From Dysgonamonadaceae bacterium (GTDB lineage: Bacteria; Bacteroidota; Bacteroidia; Bacteroidales; Azobacteroidaceae): a stretch of DNA of 35,972 nucleotides. Location of the stretch: NCBI GenBank assembly GCA_031259075.1, contig JAIRLY010000329.1, forward strand, positions 1 through 35,972. The letters are read 5' to 3'. How positions within the stretch are numbered: position 1 is the first letter of the stretch; each line of letters starts with the position of its first letter. Shown one piece after another: positions 1 through 7,910 of the stretch. Made by a program: the position numbers and the translations under genes. The notes under the pieces are model-generated. The model was not told the origin of the DNA, ran no database searches, and worked only from the letters and a program-made list of their open reading frames with translations.

Positions 1-2
1 TA

Positions 3-131
3 AATTCTTTGGAAAAAGTGAGTTATACCGCCAAAGACGGACAATTTTTGCGTTGGGACTATCGCAGTAAGAAAATGCGTGAATCCGCAGAGTACCGTGA
101 AAAAAACGGCAAAGCGCCAGCAGAAAGGTAA
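3..131 (+). CDS. C-terminal tail of an unknown protein (left-truncated)
   Basis: An open frame enters from the left edge and ends at TAA 129-131, giving about 42 residues that are rich in Lys, Arg and Glu and end in APAER. No domain can be recognised in so short a tail. The frame has no stop before 129 and the residue composition looks protein-like, so it is probably the end of a real gene, but a chance frame of this length cannot be excluded. The next 230 bases hold no gene. Confidence 0.4.
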   Translation, partial: NSLEKVSYTAKDGQFLRWDYRSKKMRESAEYREKNGKAPAER

Positions 132-240
132 CAGTAGCCAACAGATGGCAAAATTTGGACGTGTGCCTTTGCGGAAAAGTATTACTGTTTGGGAAAAACC
201 ATAAATTTATTTTATTTAGATAAAATGAAGCGATGTTTGA

Positions 241-400
241 GGGGTTGAAAGCGTCGCCAACATCCCGTTTGCCCCCAATCGTTTCGCTTCATTGGGGGGT
301 ATTCAAATTAAAAGCTTTCGGCTTTTCTTTCTCTATTTTCCATTCTCAACTCAACTCAACTTAACTTTTAGTTTTTAACTTTTCGTTCTCAGTTTCTAGT
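241..400 (-). repeat. Dispersed intergenic repeat, left copy (inverted relative of 34401-34541)
   Basis: This stretch is visibly related, in reverse complement, to 34401-34541. Shared parts in order are GGTTGAAAGCGTCGC, a hairpin of CCCCCAAT / ATTGGGGG (272-279 / 291-298) with a GAAGCGAA-type loop, a second hairpin (310-315 / 321-326), a TTTCTCTATTTTCCATTCT block, and a run of TTAACTTTTAGTTTTTAAC-like words. The repeat runs into the 3' end of rsmD. Neither copy has a reading frame of its own, so it is probably a non-coding dispersed element of this genome; hairpins with T-rich flanks suggest it may also end transcripts. Confidence 0.7.
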
Positions 401-930
401 TTTCTAAAGAAGCTGAAATTGACGGCGCCATAAACTCTTTTTTGAGAAAAATAAGGCAAAGTGGAAAAATCATATTCTTTCGGATGTTCCATTACAAAAA
501 CGCCACCCGTTTTTAATAAATCGTTAGAAAAAACCATTTCCGGGATTCTGTTCAGATTTTTTAAAGCATAAGGCGGATCGGCAAAAATGAAATCGAACGA
601 TTGTTTGCAGGATTCAATGAATCGGAATACATCTCCTTTAATCGTAATTAAATCCTCATTTTTTAATTCTGTTTTTACTTTTATTATAAAAGCATAATGT
701 GCAGCTTCTTTTTCAACACATACAACTTTTTTACAACCACGCGAAAGCAATTCAAAACTAATACTTCCTGTCCCGGCAAATAAATCCAAAGCGTTTGTTC
801 CTTCCAAATCAAATTGATTTACAATAATATTGAATAGATTTTCTTTCGCAAAATCAGTAGTAGGACGCGCTTTGAAAGATTTCGGAATTTCAAAACGGCG
901 ACTTTTATATTTCCCGCTTATAATTCGCAT
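361..930 (-). CDS. rsmD: 16S rRNA (guanine(966)-N2)-methyltransferase RsmD
   Basis: 189 residues, the usual length for RsmD, a cytoplasmic SAM-dependent enzyme that methylates N2 of G966 in helix 31 of 16S rRNA during 30S assembly. The N-terminus MRIISGKYK and RPTTDFAKENLFNI are family hallmarks. The SAM-binding motif DLFAGTGS is at about residues 49-56 and the catalytic DPPY motif at about 117-120. The start ATG (930) lies 13 bases inside the end of the upstream DUF3822 gene, indicating translational coupling. The last dozen or so residues (KLETENEKLKTKS) are encoded by the A-rich dispersed repeat that overlaps the 3' end, so the native C-terminus has probably been replaced or extended. Confidence 0.95.
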   Translation of the reverse strand: MRIISGKYKSRRFEIPKSFKARPTTDFAKENLFNIIVNQFDLEGTNALDLFAGTGSISFELLSRGCKKVVCVEKEAAHYAFIIKVKTELKNEDLITIKGDVFRFIESCKQSFDFIFADPPYALKNLNRIPEMVFSNDLLKTGGVFVMEHPKEYDFSTLPYFSQKRVYGAVNFSFFRKLETENEKLKTKS

Positions 931-1706
931 AATGATAATGCTGTTATTTCGAAAGGAACGGCTTCTTGTCTTTCTATCGAAACAATATTACAGACGTAGT
1001 CTTTCAAACGGTTCTTCAAGTCGCCTTTTTCTTCCAAAATGTAAATAAAGTCTTTTAACTGATTGAATTTCAATTGTCTCCAAACAAACAGAGCGTAATA
1101 AACCGCATCTGACAGTTGCGAACAAGTAAAATGATTGCCTAATAGAAAATTATCACGTGAAAAACAAAAAATATCTATTCCTTCTTTCCGCTTATTAATA
1201 ATCATCCGGTTTCCGTTTATCAATTGTCCTTTCTCCTGAAAATAAGTAATCAACGGAACTGTATAATGAATAATCCGGGCATCTGCAAAAGAACGTTGAA
1301 AAAAATTGTATTTATTTTCCGACATTCCATAAACAATAACCATTTCCGGTTTTTGTACGGTTTGATGAAGTATTCTCCCCGCATTTTCCGTAAACAAAAA
1401 TTTCAAGTATTCTTCTTTATCCTTTTCCTCATACAGCAAAGTGGGAATAAATGTAAATACTTGCGTATAATTGATTATATATATTTTTTTGAACGGTAAT
1501 GTAAAAAAATCATTATCGAAAAAAATATTTTGAAAATAAGAAAATACATCCGGTTTTTTATCACCGGAAATACTGTAATGGAAATAATCCGAATTTTTTA
1601 CCGGATTATATAGAAAAAATGAAATTTGATCCGAATGGACTTCAATGGCCAATATATATTGTTCGGAACAATTTAAGTCGATATTTTCAGGGATTTGAAT
1701 TTTCAT
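918..1706 (-). CDS. DUF3822 family protein, conserved in Bacteroidota
   Basis: A protein of about 262 residues starting MKIQIPENID. The neighbourhood with rsmD, and motifs such as YNPVKNSDYFHYSI near the start and HFTCSQLSDAVYYALFVWRQL near the end, match the Bacteroidota DUF3822 family, which has an actin-like ATPase-type fold by description but no assigned reaction. I place the start at ATG 1706 rather than the upstream in-frame ATG at 1748, because the upstream start would add a Lys/Arg/Leu-rich leader overlapping the preceding small gene by 60 bases instead of 20. Its 3' end overlaps the rsmD start, so the two are probably made from one mRNA. Confidence 0.75.
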   Translation of the reverse strand: MKIQIPENIDLNCSEQYILAIEVHSDQISFFLYNPVKNSDYFHYSISGDKKPDVFSYFQNIFFDNDFFTLPFKKIYIINYTQVFTFIPTLLYEEKDKEEYLKFLFTENAGRILHQTVQKPEMVIVYGMSENKYNFFQRSFADARIIHYTVPLITYFQEKGQLINGNRMIINKRKEGIDIFCFSRDNFLLGNHFTCSQLSDAVYYALFVWRQLKFNQLKDFIYILEEKGDLKNRLKDYVCNIVSIERQEAVPFEITALSLCEL

Positions 1707-1836
1707 TTTCAAAACGTTCAAAAACAGACGTTTTTTCAACATTTTCACTTACCATTCCCTGCCGGATACTCTTTATACACATGTAAAAGAGCGTGACTGC
1801 AACGATAAATAAAAGAATTTGAATGATCCGTTTCAT
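1687..1836 (-). CDS. Small single-pass membrane protein
   Basis: About 49 residues starting MKRIIQILLF: a short basic start, one hydrophobic segment (residues about 4-20), then a polar tail ending in FENENSNP. The topology suggests a single-span inner-membrane protein with its tail outside or an uncleaved signal anchor. I use ATG 1836; the upstream ATG at 1884 would lie at the expected transcription start behind the -7 box at 1887-1894. It leads the group with the DUF3822 gene and rsmD and overlaps the former by 20 bases. No function can be assigned. Confidence 0.55.
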   Translation of the reverse strand: MKRIIQILLFIVAVTLFYMCIKSIRQGMVSENVEKTSVFERFENENSNP

Positions 1837-1886
1837 AAAATTTAATTTTCTATCTTTAGAATAAGAGATTTTTTTAATCCGCACCG

Positions 1887-1894
1887 CAAATATA
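1887..1894 (-). promoter_or_regulatory. -7 promoter box for the small membrane protein / DUF3822 / rsmD group
   Basis: Read on the minus strand this is TATATTTG, an exact match to the Bacteroidota -7 box TAnnTTTG. It lies 50 bases before the chosen ATG at 1836. No clear -33 TTTG is seen. Confidence 0.5.
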
Positions 1895-1943
1895 CGTGAA
1901 ATTTTTCGATTAGATGCAAATGGATAAAACAGAAAATTTCATG

Positions 1944-1951
1944 TAACTTTG
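1944..1951 (+). promoter_or_regulatory. -7 promoter box for the Nudix gene
   Basis: TAACTTTG matches the Bacteroidota -7 box TAnnTTTG and lies 18 bases before the Nudix ATG at 1970. This implies a very short untranslated leader. It is divergent from the box at 1887-1894. Confidence 0.5.
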
Positions 1952-1969
1952 TTGTAAATATTATTTTTT

Positions 1970-2467
1970 ATGGACGAATTATTGCCTTTGGTAGATGAGT
2001 GCGGGATTGTGATTGGCAGTGTTTTGCGCAGTATATGTCACGATGGAAGCAAGCCGTTGCATCCGGTAGTTCATCTTCATGTATTGAATGAAAAAGGAGA
2101 AATACTTTTGCAAAAACGCTCAATGAATAAAGATCTTCAACCGGGGAAATGGGATACATCCGTAGGCGGACATGTCGATTTTGGCGAAAAAATCGAAGAA
2201 ACATTGATAAGAGAAGCTCGCGAAGAACTTGGAATCAAAGAAATGAAACCGATCTTTCTTCGTTCTTATCTATTTGAATCGGATATTGAAAAAGAAATGG
2301 TTTATTCGTATCAAACACTTTACGAAGGTATTTTTGAATTTAATACGGAAGAAATAGATGAAATCCGATTCTGGAGTTGGGCGGAAATCAAAGAAAATTT
2401 AGGTAAATCCGTTTTTACGCCGAATTTCGAAATGGAGTTTCAATGGCTCTCTACGAACAATAGATAA
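1970..2467 (+). CDS. Nudix hydrolase, IDI/YfcD-like
   Basis: 165 residues with a complete Nudix box (G-x5-E-x7-REAREELGI) at about residues 66-88, following the typical strands HPVVHLHVLNEKGEILLQKRS and the WDTSVGGHVDFGE segment. All catalytic acidic residues are present, so this should be an active Mg2+-dependent pyrophosphohydrolase on a nucleoside-diphosphate-X substrate. The N-terminal layout (MDELLPLVDECG then a short linker) resembles the isopentenyl-diphosphate isomerase-like/YfcD subgroup, whose natural substrates are largely unknown. It stands alone between the divergent rsmD group and the MATE gene. Confidence 0.85.
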   Translation: MDELLPLVDECGIVIGSVLRSICHDGSKPLHPVVHLHVLNEKGEILLQKRSMNKDLQPGKWDTSVGGHVDFGEKIEETLIREAREELGIKEMKPIFLRSYLFESDIEKEMVYSYQTLYEGIFEFNTEEIDEIRFWSWAEIKENLGKSVFTPNFEMEFQWLSTNNR

Positions 2468-2474
2468 CAACCGT

Positions 2475-2512
2475 AAATAAGAGCATGCAGAATCGCCACT
2501 CTCGTTATTTTT
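2475..2512 (+). terminator. Possible intrinsic terminator after the Nudix gene
   Basis: AAATAAGAG (2475-2483) can pair with CTC-G-TTATTT (2501-2510, one bulged G) across a 17-base loop, and the right arm runs into further T residues. The stem is weak and A/T-rich. Confidence 0.3.
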
Positions 2513-2546
2513 GAAAAAAGATAGAATAAAACGATTTATTTTGATA

Positions 2547-2628
2547 AAAAACAGAATAAAGAAAGGTAAATTTTATGAATTTTGTAAATTCTGTAATTCT
2601 GTTTTTCCTGATTAAATGATTATCTTTG
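2547..2628 (+). promoter_or_regulatory. MATE gene promoter with 11-bp inverted repeat
   Basis: A -7 box TATCTTTG (2621-2628, matching TAnnTTTG) lies 27 bases before the MATE ATG at 2656. Upstream is a perfect inverted repeat, AAAAACAGAAT (2547-2557) with ATTCTGTTTTT (2596-2606), whose right arm falls about where the -33 element should be. The arrangement fits an operator for a repressor, or a hairpin ending the Nudix transcript. The promoter also rules out the in-frame ATG at 2626, which lies inside the -7 box. Confidence 0.45.
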
Positions 2629-2655
2629 TTCACAATTTTCAAATATAAACAAATA

Positions 2656-4017
2656 ATGAAAAATGAGAATGCTCCCCTCAGTCTGGGAACAGAAAAAATA
2701 GGGAAACTTCTGATGCAATACGCTATTCCTGCAATTATTGCCATGACAGCCGCTTCGTTGTACAATATAACCGACAGCATATTCATCGGTCATGGCGTAG
2801 GACCTTTAGCTTTGTCGGGATTAGCGATAACTTTTCCTTTGATGAATTTGGCCGCTGCTTTCGGTTCACTGGTGGGAGTTGGCGCTTCGACCTTATTATC
2901 GATCCGGATGGGACAAAAAGACTATCAAACGGCAAATGATATTTTGGGAAACGTTTTTGTATTGAATCTGATTATGGGAACAGGTTTTTCTATTTTTGCG
3001 CTTCTTTTTCTAAATCCTATTCTGCAATTCTTCGGCGCCGGCAGCGAAACACTCGAATATGCTCGCGATTTCATGATCATTATATTATCCGGAAATGTAG
3101 TTACCCACATGTATTTCGGTTTGAATGCCTTAATTCGTTCGGCGGGAAATCCCCGGAAAGCAATGCTGGCGACTATTTACACAGTGCTTATTAATCTGGT
3201 ATTGAATCCTTTGTTTATCTTTGGTTTCAATTGGGGAATTCGAGGATCCGCTTTTGCTACTATTATTTCACAGGTAATTGTCCTTTGCTGGCAAATACAT
3301 TTATTTAATAATAAGGAATATTTTATCCACTGGAAAAAAGGAATTTATAAACTAAAAAAGAAGATTGTAATCGATTCTTTATCCATCGGCATGTCTCCTT
3401 TTCTAATGAATGCCGCCAGTTGTTTGATCGTAATTATTATCAATCAACAATTGATTCGAAACGGCGGCGATTTAGCGGTGGGCGCTTACGGTATTGTCAA
3501 CCGCATGGCATTCCTGTTTATTATGATTGTAATCGGACTAAATCAAGGCATGCAACCGATTGCGGGATACAACTACGGCGCTAAATTGTATGAACGGGTG
3601 ATTGCCGTTTTGAAAAAATCTATTTTCTATGCAACAATTATCATGGTAGTCGGATTTACACTTGTGGAACTATTTCCCCGAACAGTAGCTTCTATTTTTA
3701 CAACGGAAGAGCAATTGGTTGATATTGCTGTTCCGGGGCTTCGCTGGGTATTCGCTGTTTATCCTTTAGTCGGATTTCAGATGGTAAGTTCCGCTTTTTT
3801 CCAAAGTATCGGAAAACCTCAGAAATCCATTATTCTGGCCATGACCCGTCAGGTTATTTTCCTTATTCCCATTCTTCTCATTCTCCCCAATTATTTAGGA
3901 ATAACGGGCGTTTGGGCCAGTATGACTATTTCCGACTTTATATCCGTAATATTAGCGGTATTTTTATTGAGCAGGGAACTGAAATTGAATAAACAAATAA
4001 TAAATAAACATAAATGA
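2656..4017 (+). CDS. MATE family multidrug/Na+ antiporter
   Basis: 453 residues from ATG 2656, standard for MATE efflux proteins, which export cationic or other small molecules from the cytoplasm in exchange for Na+ or H+. The N-terminal half holds the characteristic YNITDSIFIGHGVGPLALSGLAI segment and the second half the pseudo-repeat GLNQGMQPIAGYNYGA. About 12 hydrophobic helices are visible. The protein ends in a basic tail (KLNKQIINKHK). Its stop overlaps the following kinase start as ATGA (4014-4017), so the two genes are translationally coupled. Substrate cannot be inferred. Confidence 0.92.
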   Translation: MKNENAPLSLGTEKIGKLLMQYAIPAIIAMTAASLYNITDSIFIGHGVGPLALSGLAITFPLMNLAAAFGSLVGVGASTLLSIRMGQKDYQTANDILGNVFVLNLIMGTGFSIFALLFLNPILQFFGAGSETLEYARDFMIIILSGNVVTHMYFGLNALIRSAGNPRKAMLATIYTVLINLVLNPLFIFGFNWGIRGSAFATIISQVIVLCWQIHLFNNKEYFIHWKKGIYKLKKKIVIDSLSIGMSPFLMNAASCLIVIIINQQLIRNGGDLAVGAYGIVNRMAFLFIMIVIGLNQGMQPIAGYNYGAKLYERVIAVLKKSIFYATIIMVVGFTLVELFPRTVASIFTTEEQLVDIAVPGLRWVFAVYPLVGFQMVSSAFFQSIGKPQKSIILAMTRQVIFLIPILLILPNYLGITGVWASMTISDFISVILAVFLLSRELKLNKQIINKHK

Positions 4018-4649
4018 TAATTATGGAAAAAAATAATCCGGAAGTGAATTATACAGTTACGATTGGACGCCAGTTAGGAAGCGGAGGAAAACAAATCGGC
4101 GAACGATTGTCTCAAAAACTAAATATTCCCTGTTATGACAAAGAATTGATCCAAATAGCTTCTCGGGAGAGCGGGCTGGGGAAGGAGTTTTTCGAAAAAG
4201 CCGATGAAAAAAATACCCATAGCTTCTTCGGCAATTTTTGGGGATTTCATTCCGGTTATATGGGCGATAATTTGGGGAATTATCTATGCAATGAAACGTT
4301 GTTTAAAATACAAAGCGATGTAATCAAAGAATTGGCAGAGAAAAAATCCTGTATTTTCGTCGGACGTTGTGCAGATTATATTTTGCGGGATCATCCTTCC
4401 TGTCTTAAGATCTTTATTACAGCAAATACAGAAGAAAGAATCCGAAGAATCAGCCAAAATGAGAATATTTCAGAAAAAGAAGCTGCAATTTTGATTGAAC
4501 AAACGGATAAAAAAAGAGCTGCCTATTATAATTATTACAGTAATAAAGAATGGGGAAAAGCGACTTCTTATGATCTTTGTATCAATTCATCTGTTTTTGG
4601 TATTGATGTCGTTGTTTTGCTTATAGAAACATTTATCCGGAAAAAATAG
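4014..4649 (+). CDS. Cytidylate kinase-like family protein
   Basis: 211 residues. The start has a P-loop variant, VTIGRQLGSGGKQIGERLSQKLN, typical of the cytidylate kinase-like (AAA_26) family found across Bacteroidota and Firmicutes. Other marks are the YDKELIQIAS segment, FVGRCADYIL (about 117-126) and the LID-like KKRAAYYNYYSNKEWG near the C-terminus. It is distinct from the housekeeping Cmk and its substrate is not established. ATG 4014 overlaps the MATE stop; ATG 4023 (MEKNNPEV) three codons later is an equally possible start. Pairing with a MATE exporter suggests co-expression but not a specific job. Confidence 0.82.
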   Translation: MIIMEKNNPEVNYTVTIGRQLGSGGKQIGERLSQKLNIPCYDKELIQIASRESGLGKEFFEKADEKNTHSFFGNFWGFHSGYMGDNLGNYLCNETLFKIQSDVIKELAEKKSCIFVGRCADYILRDHPSCLKIFITANTEERIRRISQNENISEKEAAILIEQTDKKRAAYYNYYSNKEWGKATSYDLCINSSVFGIDVVVLLIETFIRKK

Positions 4650-4692
4650 ATATGAAATATTTATTTTTAACAAGAACTTAACAAAAAATCCA

Positions 4693-4722
4693 TTGAATTA
4701 TTGTTTATCTACTTTATTTTTG
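4693..4722 (+). promoter_or_regulatory. Promoter of the pst-pho operon
   Basis: A TTG at 4693-4695 and the box TATTTTTG at 4715-4722 (TAnnTTTG) are 19 bases apart, a spacing acceptable for the Bacteroidota primary sigma factor. The pstC ATG follows 45 bases after the -7 box. I see no obvious tandem direct repeats of the E. coli Pho-box kind. Confidence 0.45.
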
Positions 4723-4767
4723 TTTCTTGAAACAATTATATAGACATAAAGAAACTTTTTTGAGCAC

Positions 4768-5598
4768 ATGAATAAAGTCCTTTCAATCCATAGTTGCTTA
4801 TTATTCAAAATAGCGTTATTCATCTCTGCATTAATAATTTTGTTATTAACGGGTGGAGTACTTTACTCTTTGATTTTTCAATCGTTACCGGCTTTCAGAC
4901 ATTTCGGCTTCTTATCCTTTTTCTGTTCTTCCGGTTGGAAAACCGGTGAAGAAGAATATAGAACGTTATCCTTTATCGCTGGAACTTTTTCTACCGCTAT
5001 TCCGGCTTTGCTTATTTCTATTCCTTTTTCGCTTTCACTTGCACTATTAAACAATGTATATCGCAAAGGAACAAAAATAGCTCGCGGAATAAATGCGGCT
5101 GTCGATTTATGCGCTCAGATTCCTTCGATTATTTTAGGCGTATGGGGTTATTTTTCATTGCGTCCGCTACTTCTATCGTTACATGCGGAAACTTATGGTC
5201 TCCGTATTTTCGCAACTGCTTTAGTACTTTCTCTCATGATTATTCCGTATATCACTTCATTAATCGTATATTTTTTCGACAAAATTCCCGAAAATATAAA
5301 AGAAGGCGCCTATTGTCTGGGGGCTACTCATACGGAAGTGATTCGAAAAGTCTATTTTCCTTTTGCCCAAAAAGGAATAGCTGTTGCCTGCCTCATGGCT
5401 TTTGGAAAAGTGTTAGGAGAAACGATGATTGTTTGTATGCTTGCCGGAAACACGATCACATCTCTTATTGCCGGTCAGTTTGAAAATGCCGGTGAATTGC
5501 AATTAAGCGAATTATTTGCGGTCGCCTTATTCCTTTTTTTGACTACTGCAATTATCAATTCGATTACCATCTATATAAAAAAACGTATTACTCTATGA
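4768..5598 (+). CDS. pstC: Phosphate ABC transporter permease PstC
   Basis: 276 residues with about six membrane helices. This is one half of the channel of the high-affinity phosphate importer PstSCAB in the inner membrane. The permease coupling loop is visible as KEGAYCLGATHTEVIRKVYFP, followed by the PstC hallmark FGKVLGETMIVCMLAGN. QIPSIILGVWGYF matches the IPS..GLWG segment of the family. It is the first gene of the operon, and its stop overlaps pstA by four bases. The sequence is rather divergent (for example FGK for the usual LGRA in the GET motif), in line with the unusual PstB two genes on. Confidence 0.9.
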   Translation: MNKVLSIHSCLLFKIALFISALIILLLTGGVLYSLIFQSLPAFRHFGFLSFFCSSGWKTGEEEYRTLSFIAGTFSTAIPALLISIPFSLSLALLNNVYRKGTKIARGINAAVDLCAQIPSIILGVWGYFSLRPLLLSLHAETYGLRIFATALVLSLMIIPYITSLIVYFFDKIPENIKEGAYCLGATHTEVIRKVYFPFAQKGIAVACLMAFGKVLGETMIVCMLAGNTITSLIAGQFENAGELQLSELFAVALFLFLTTAIINSITIYIKKRITL

Positions 5599-6461
5599 GA
5601 ACTCGTCTGAAACATCCGGTACTTGTTGATCGAATTTGTTTCGTTATCGTTTGCTTATTTTCCGTTATAGCGTTAACTCCGTTCATTATACTTGTTTTTG
5701 AACTGTTTAAGAGAGGTTTTAAGCAATTCAACTGGGATTTTTTCACAGAAACAGCTCCGGGTTCGGTAGAGGCAATGCTGGCGCAAATAGGAGGCCATCC
5801 CGTAACGGGCGGCATAGTGAATGGAATATACGGGAGTTTGGCGGTTATTCTGATCGCAGTCGGTTTTGCGGTCCCGATCGGAATTTTTGCCGGAATTTAT
5901 ATTTATGAAAAACAAACTTGTAAACTAAGTACCGCAGTACAATATGCCGGTATCATCCTGAAAGGAACATCTTCTGTTATTGTCGGTTTAGTGGCATATC
6001 TGTGGATTTCCCTGTTTTTTGATCATTCTCCGGTTTTGGCAGGTGGTTTGTCTCTAACTATTTTATTGCTCCCGTCGATCATTCAATCGACATGGCACAC
6101 ATTGTTATCTATACCGGAAAATTTAAAAGAAAGCGGCTTTGCATTAGGCGCTTCGTATTCAAATGTGTGGTTTCAAATCATTTTACCCTCGGTTCGAAAA
6201 CCGCTATTAAGTAGAATTTTGACGTCGTCGACCCCAATTGTCGGATCTACAGCTCCTTTGATTATCGCGGTTTTGGGATCTTCCGCGATAAACAGAGATG
6301 TGGATAATTCCGCTACAACTCTTTCTCTATTGATTTGGCGCTTTTTCAATCATCCGAATATGGTCGATTTGATGTGGGGCGCTTCCTTATTTTTGTTTTT
6401 AATCGTTGTAATGTTGAATCTTATCAACAGGCATTTAAAAAAGAACAGACATGAAAAATGA
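5595..6461 (+). CDS. pstA: Phosphate ABC transporter permease PstA
   Basis: 288 residues, about six membrane helices, the partner permease to PstC. The coupling loop is KESGFALGASYSNVWFQIILP and the motif after it, IVGSTAPLI, corresponds to the family's IGETAPL with Glu replaced by Ser. GTSSVIVGLVAYLW occupies the place of the usual SIPSIVIGL. Start ATG 5595 overlaps the pstC stop; the 3' end overlaps pstB by 11 bases. The family assignment is secure from layout and context, but several normally conserved residues are changed, so transport efficiency or specificity may differ. Confidence 0.88.
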   Translation: MRTRLKHPVLVDRICFVIVCLFSVIALTPFIILVFELFKRGFKQFNWDFFTETAPGSVEAMLAQIGGHPVTGGIVNGIYGSLAVILIAVGFAVPIGIFAGIYIYEKQTCKLSTAVQYAGIILKGTSSVIVGLVAYLWISLFFDHSPVLAGGLSLTILLLPSIIQSTWHTLLSIPENLKESGFALGASYSNVWFQIILPSVRKPLLSRILTSSTPIVGSTAPLIIAVLGSSAINRDVDNSATTLSLLIWRFFNHPNMVDLMWGASLFLFLIVVMLNLINRHLKKNRHEK

Positions 6462-7215
6462 ATACATCCTCGAACTGAAAAATTTGAACGTATCTTATTC
6501 TCCGGGAAAATATGCAGTGAAAAAATTATCCGCCGCAATAAAATCCAATCATGTAATTTCCGTTATCGGATTACCGCAATCGGGTAAGAGTACTTTGCTA
6601 CGATCGATTAACCGTTTACACGAATTGTATCCGAATATCAAAATCAGTGGAGAAATCCTGTTAAAAGGGAAAAATATCATGGATTTAAATCCAATTGAAG
6701 TAAGGAAAAAAATAGGAATGATATTCTCAAGTCCGAACCTTTTTCCGAATATGAATATTTACAATAATTTAATATCCGGTTTTCAATTCGGTCGCATCTC
6801 GCTTTCTAAAAAGGAAAAAGACATTATAGTAGAGAAAAGTCTGACAGAAACCGGTTTATGGGATGAAATTAAAGATATTCTTCATGGAAGATACGATATT
6901 CTCTCTACAGGGCAACAACAGGTTTTGTGTATCGCTCGGTCGATAGCCCTTCATCCTGAAATAGTGTTGATGGACGACCCTACTTTTACTCTTGACTCTC
7001 AAAGCAGCGACAGAATCGAAACGTTGCTCCATCAGTTGAAAGAAAAACATACAATCATCATAGCCACTCAAAATCTTTCCCAAGCCGCCCGGATTTCAGA
7101 TTATACCATGTATTTGGAAGCCGGCGAAATGATCGAATACGATGTTACTTCCAAATTGTTCTGGACACCCAAAGACAGCCGGACCGAAAAATATATTACA
7201 AGTCAAACCGGATAA
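6451..7215 (+). CDS. pstB: PstB-type phosphate ABC transporter ATPase with altered catalytic motifs
   Basis: 254 residues, the usual PstB size. The Walker A GLPQSGKST (40-48) is intact. Other ATPase motifs depart from the family: the Q-loop is IFSSPNLFP (Ser93 for Gln), the signature is LSTGQ (151-155, for LSGGQ), Walker B is VLMDDP (Asp176 for the catalytic Glu), and the switch is IIATQN (Gln207 for His). The family-wide segments GLWDEIKD and QQVLCIARS remain. In known ABC ATPases loss of the Walker B Glu and switch His strongly lowers ATP hydrolysis, so this subunit may be slow, regulatory, or compensated elsewhere. It overlaps pstA and is followed 11 bases later by phoU. Confidence 0.88.
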   Translation: MKNEYILELKNLNVSYSPGKYAVKKLSAAIKSNHVISVIGLPQSGKSTLLRSINRLHELYPNIKISGEILLKGKNIMDLNPIEVRKKIGMIFSSPNLFPNMNIYNNLISGFQFGRISLSKKEKDIIVEKSLTETGLWDEIKDILHGRYDILSTGQQQVLCIARSIALHPEIVLMDDPTFTLDSQSSDRIETLLHQLKEKHTIIIATQNLSQAARISDYTMYLEAGEMIEYDVTSKLFWTPKDSRTEKYITSQTG

Positions 7216-7226
7216 CAATCATTTTT

Positions 7227-7910
7227 ATGAATACGACTATAAAAAGTTTGCAACAAAAGCAATTGAATAAAGGATTGGAGCTTATCTCTACCGTCGTGTT
7301 GCATCAATCTAACTTAACGGAGGAATTAATCAATGGAAAGTGTCAAGAAAGTACATATAAACAAATCGTCGAAAACGAAAAAAAGATAAATAACCTGGAA
7401 GTTGTGATAACAAAAAAACTTTCGGTTATGATTATCTTATTTACTCCCAAAGCGGTAGAATTGCGTGAAATAATATCCTGTCATGAAACCGTTTTACTTT
7501 TGGAAAGAATTGGAAATCTGCTGGTCGACATAGCCGGATATCTGAAAAAAAGCAACTTAGAATCACCGGAATACGTTGAGATCAAATCACAGTTAAAAAA
7601 AATATTCGCTTCCTTAAAGGCCACAATAAGCGCAAGTATCTATTCTTTCTTTAAAAAAGACAAATCAGAAGCTTATCAAATTATTGAAAAAGAGCGCGAG
7701 ATTAAAAAAGGCTCTCAAGAAATATCCGAAAATCTTATTGCCGCATTTCAAGAAATACCTTTGAACGGTCGCGAATTAACAAATATCATTCATTTACATT
7801 CCATTGCTTATATTTTAGAAAAAATCGAAAATTATGTAATTAATATCGCTAAATCAACTATCTTTGCAATTGAAGGGATAGATTACAAGTATCGAAATCT
7901 TGAAAAATAA
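7227..7910 (+). CDS. phoU: PhoU-like phosphate regulator
   Basis: 227 residues, all helical in appearance, with the two pseudo-repeats expected of PhoU. The first carries LLERIGNLLVDIAGYL (about 93-108) and the second YILEKIENYVINIAKS. These correspond to the family's metal-binding ERxxD..xNIAE motifs, but with fewer acidic residues than usual (IGNLL for IGDEA). PhoU links the Pst transporter to the PhoR kinase and damps uptake and signalling when phosphate is plentiful. It lies between pstB and the response regulator, the expected order. The altered motif again fits a divergent Pst-Pho lineage. Confidence 0.85.
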   Translation: MNTTIKSLQQKQLNKGLELISTVVLHQSNLTEELINGKCQESTYKQIVENEKKINNLEVVITKKLSVMIILFTPKAVELREIISCHETVLLLERIGNLLVDIAGYLKKSNLESPEYVEIKSQLKKIFASLKATISASIYSFFKKDKSEAYQIIEKEREIKKGSQEISENLIAAFQEIPLNGRELTNIIHLHSIAYILEKIENYVINIAKSTIFAIEGIDYKYRNLEK

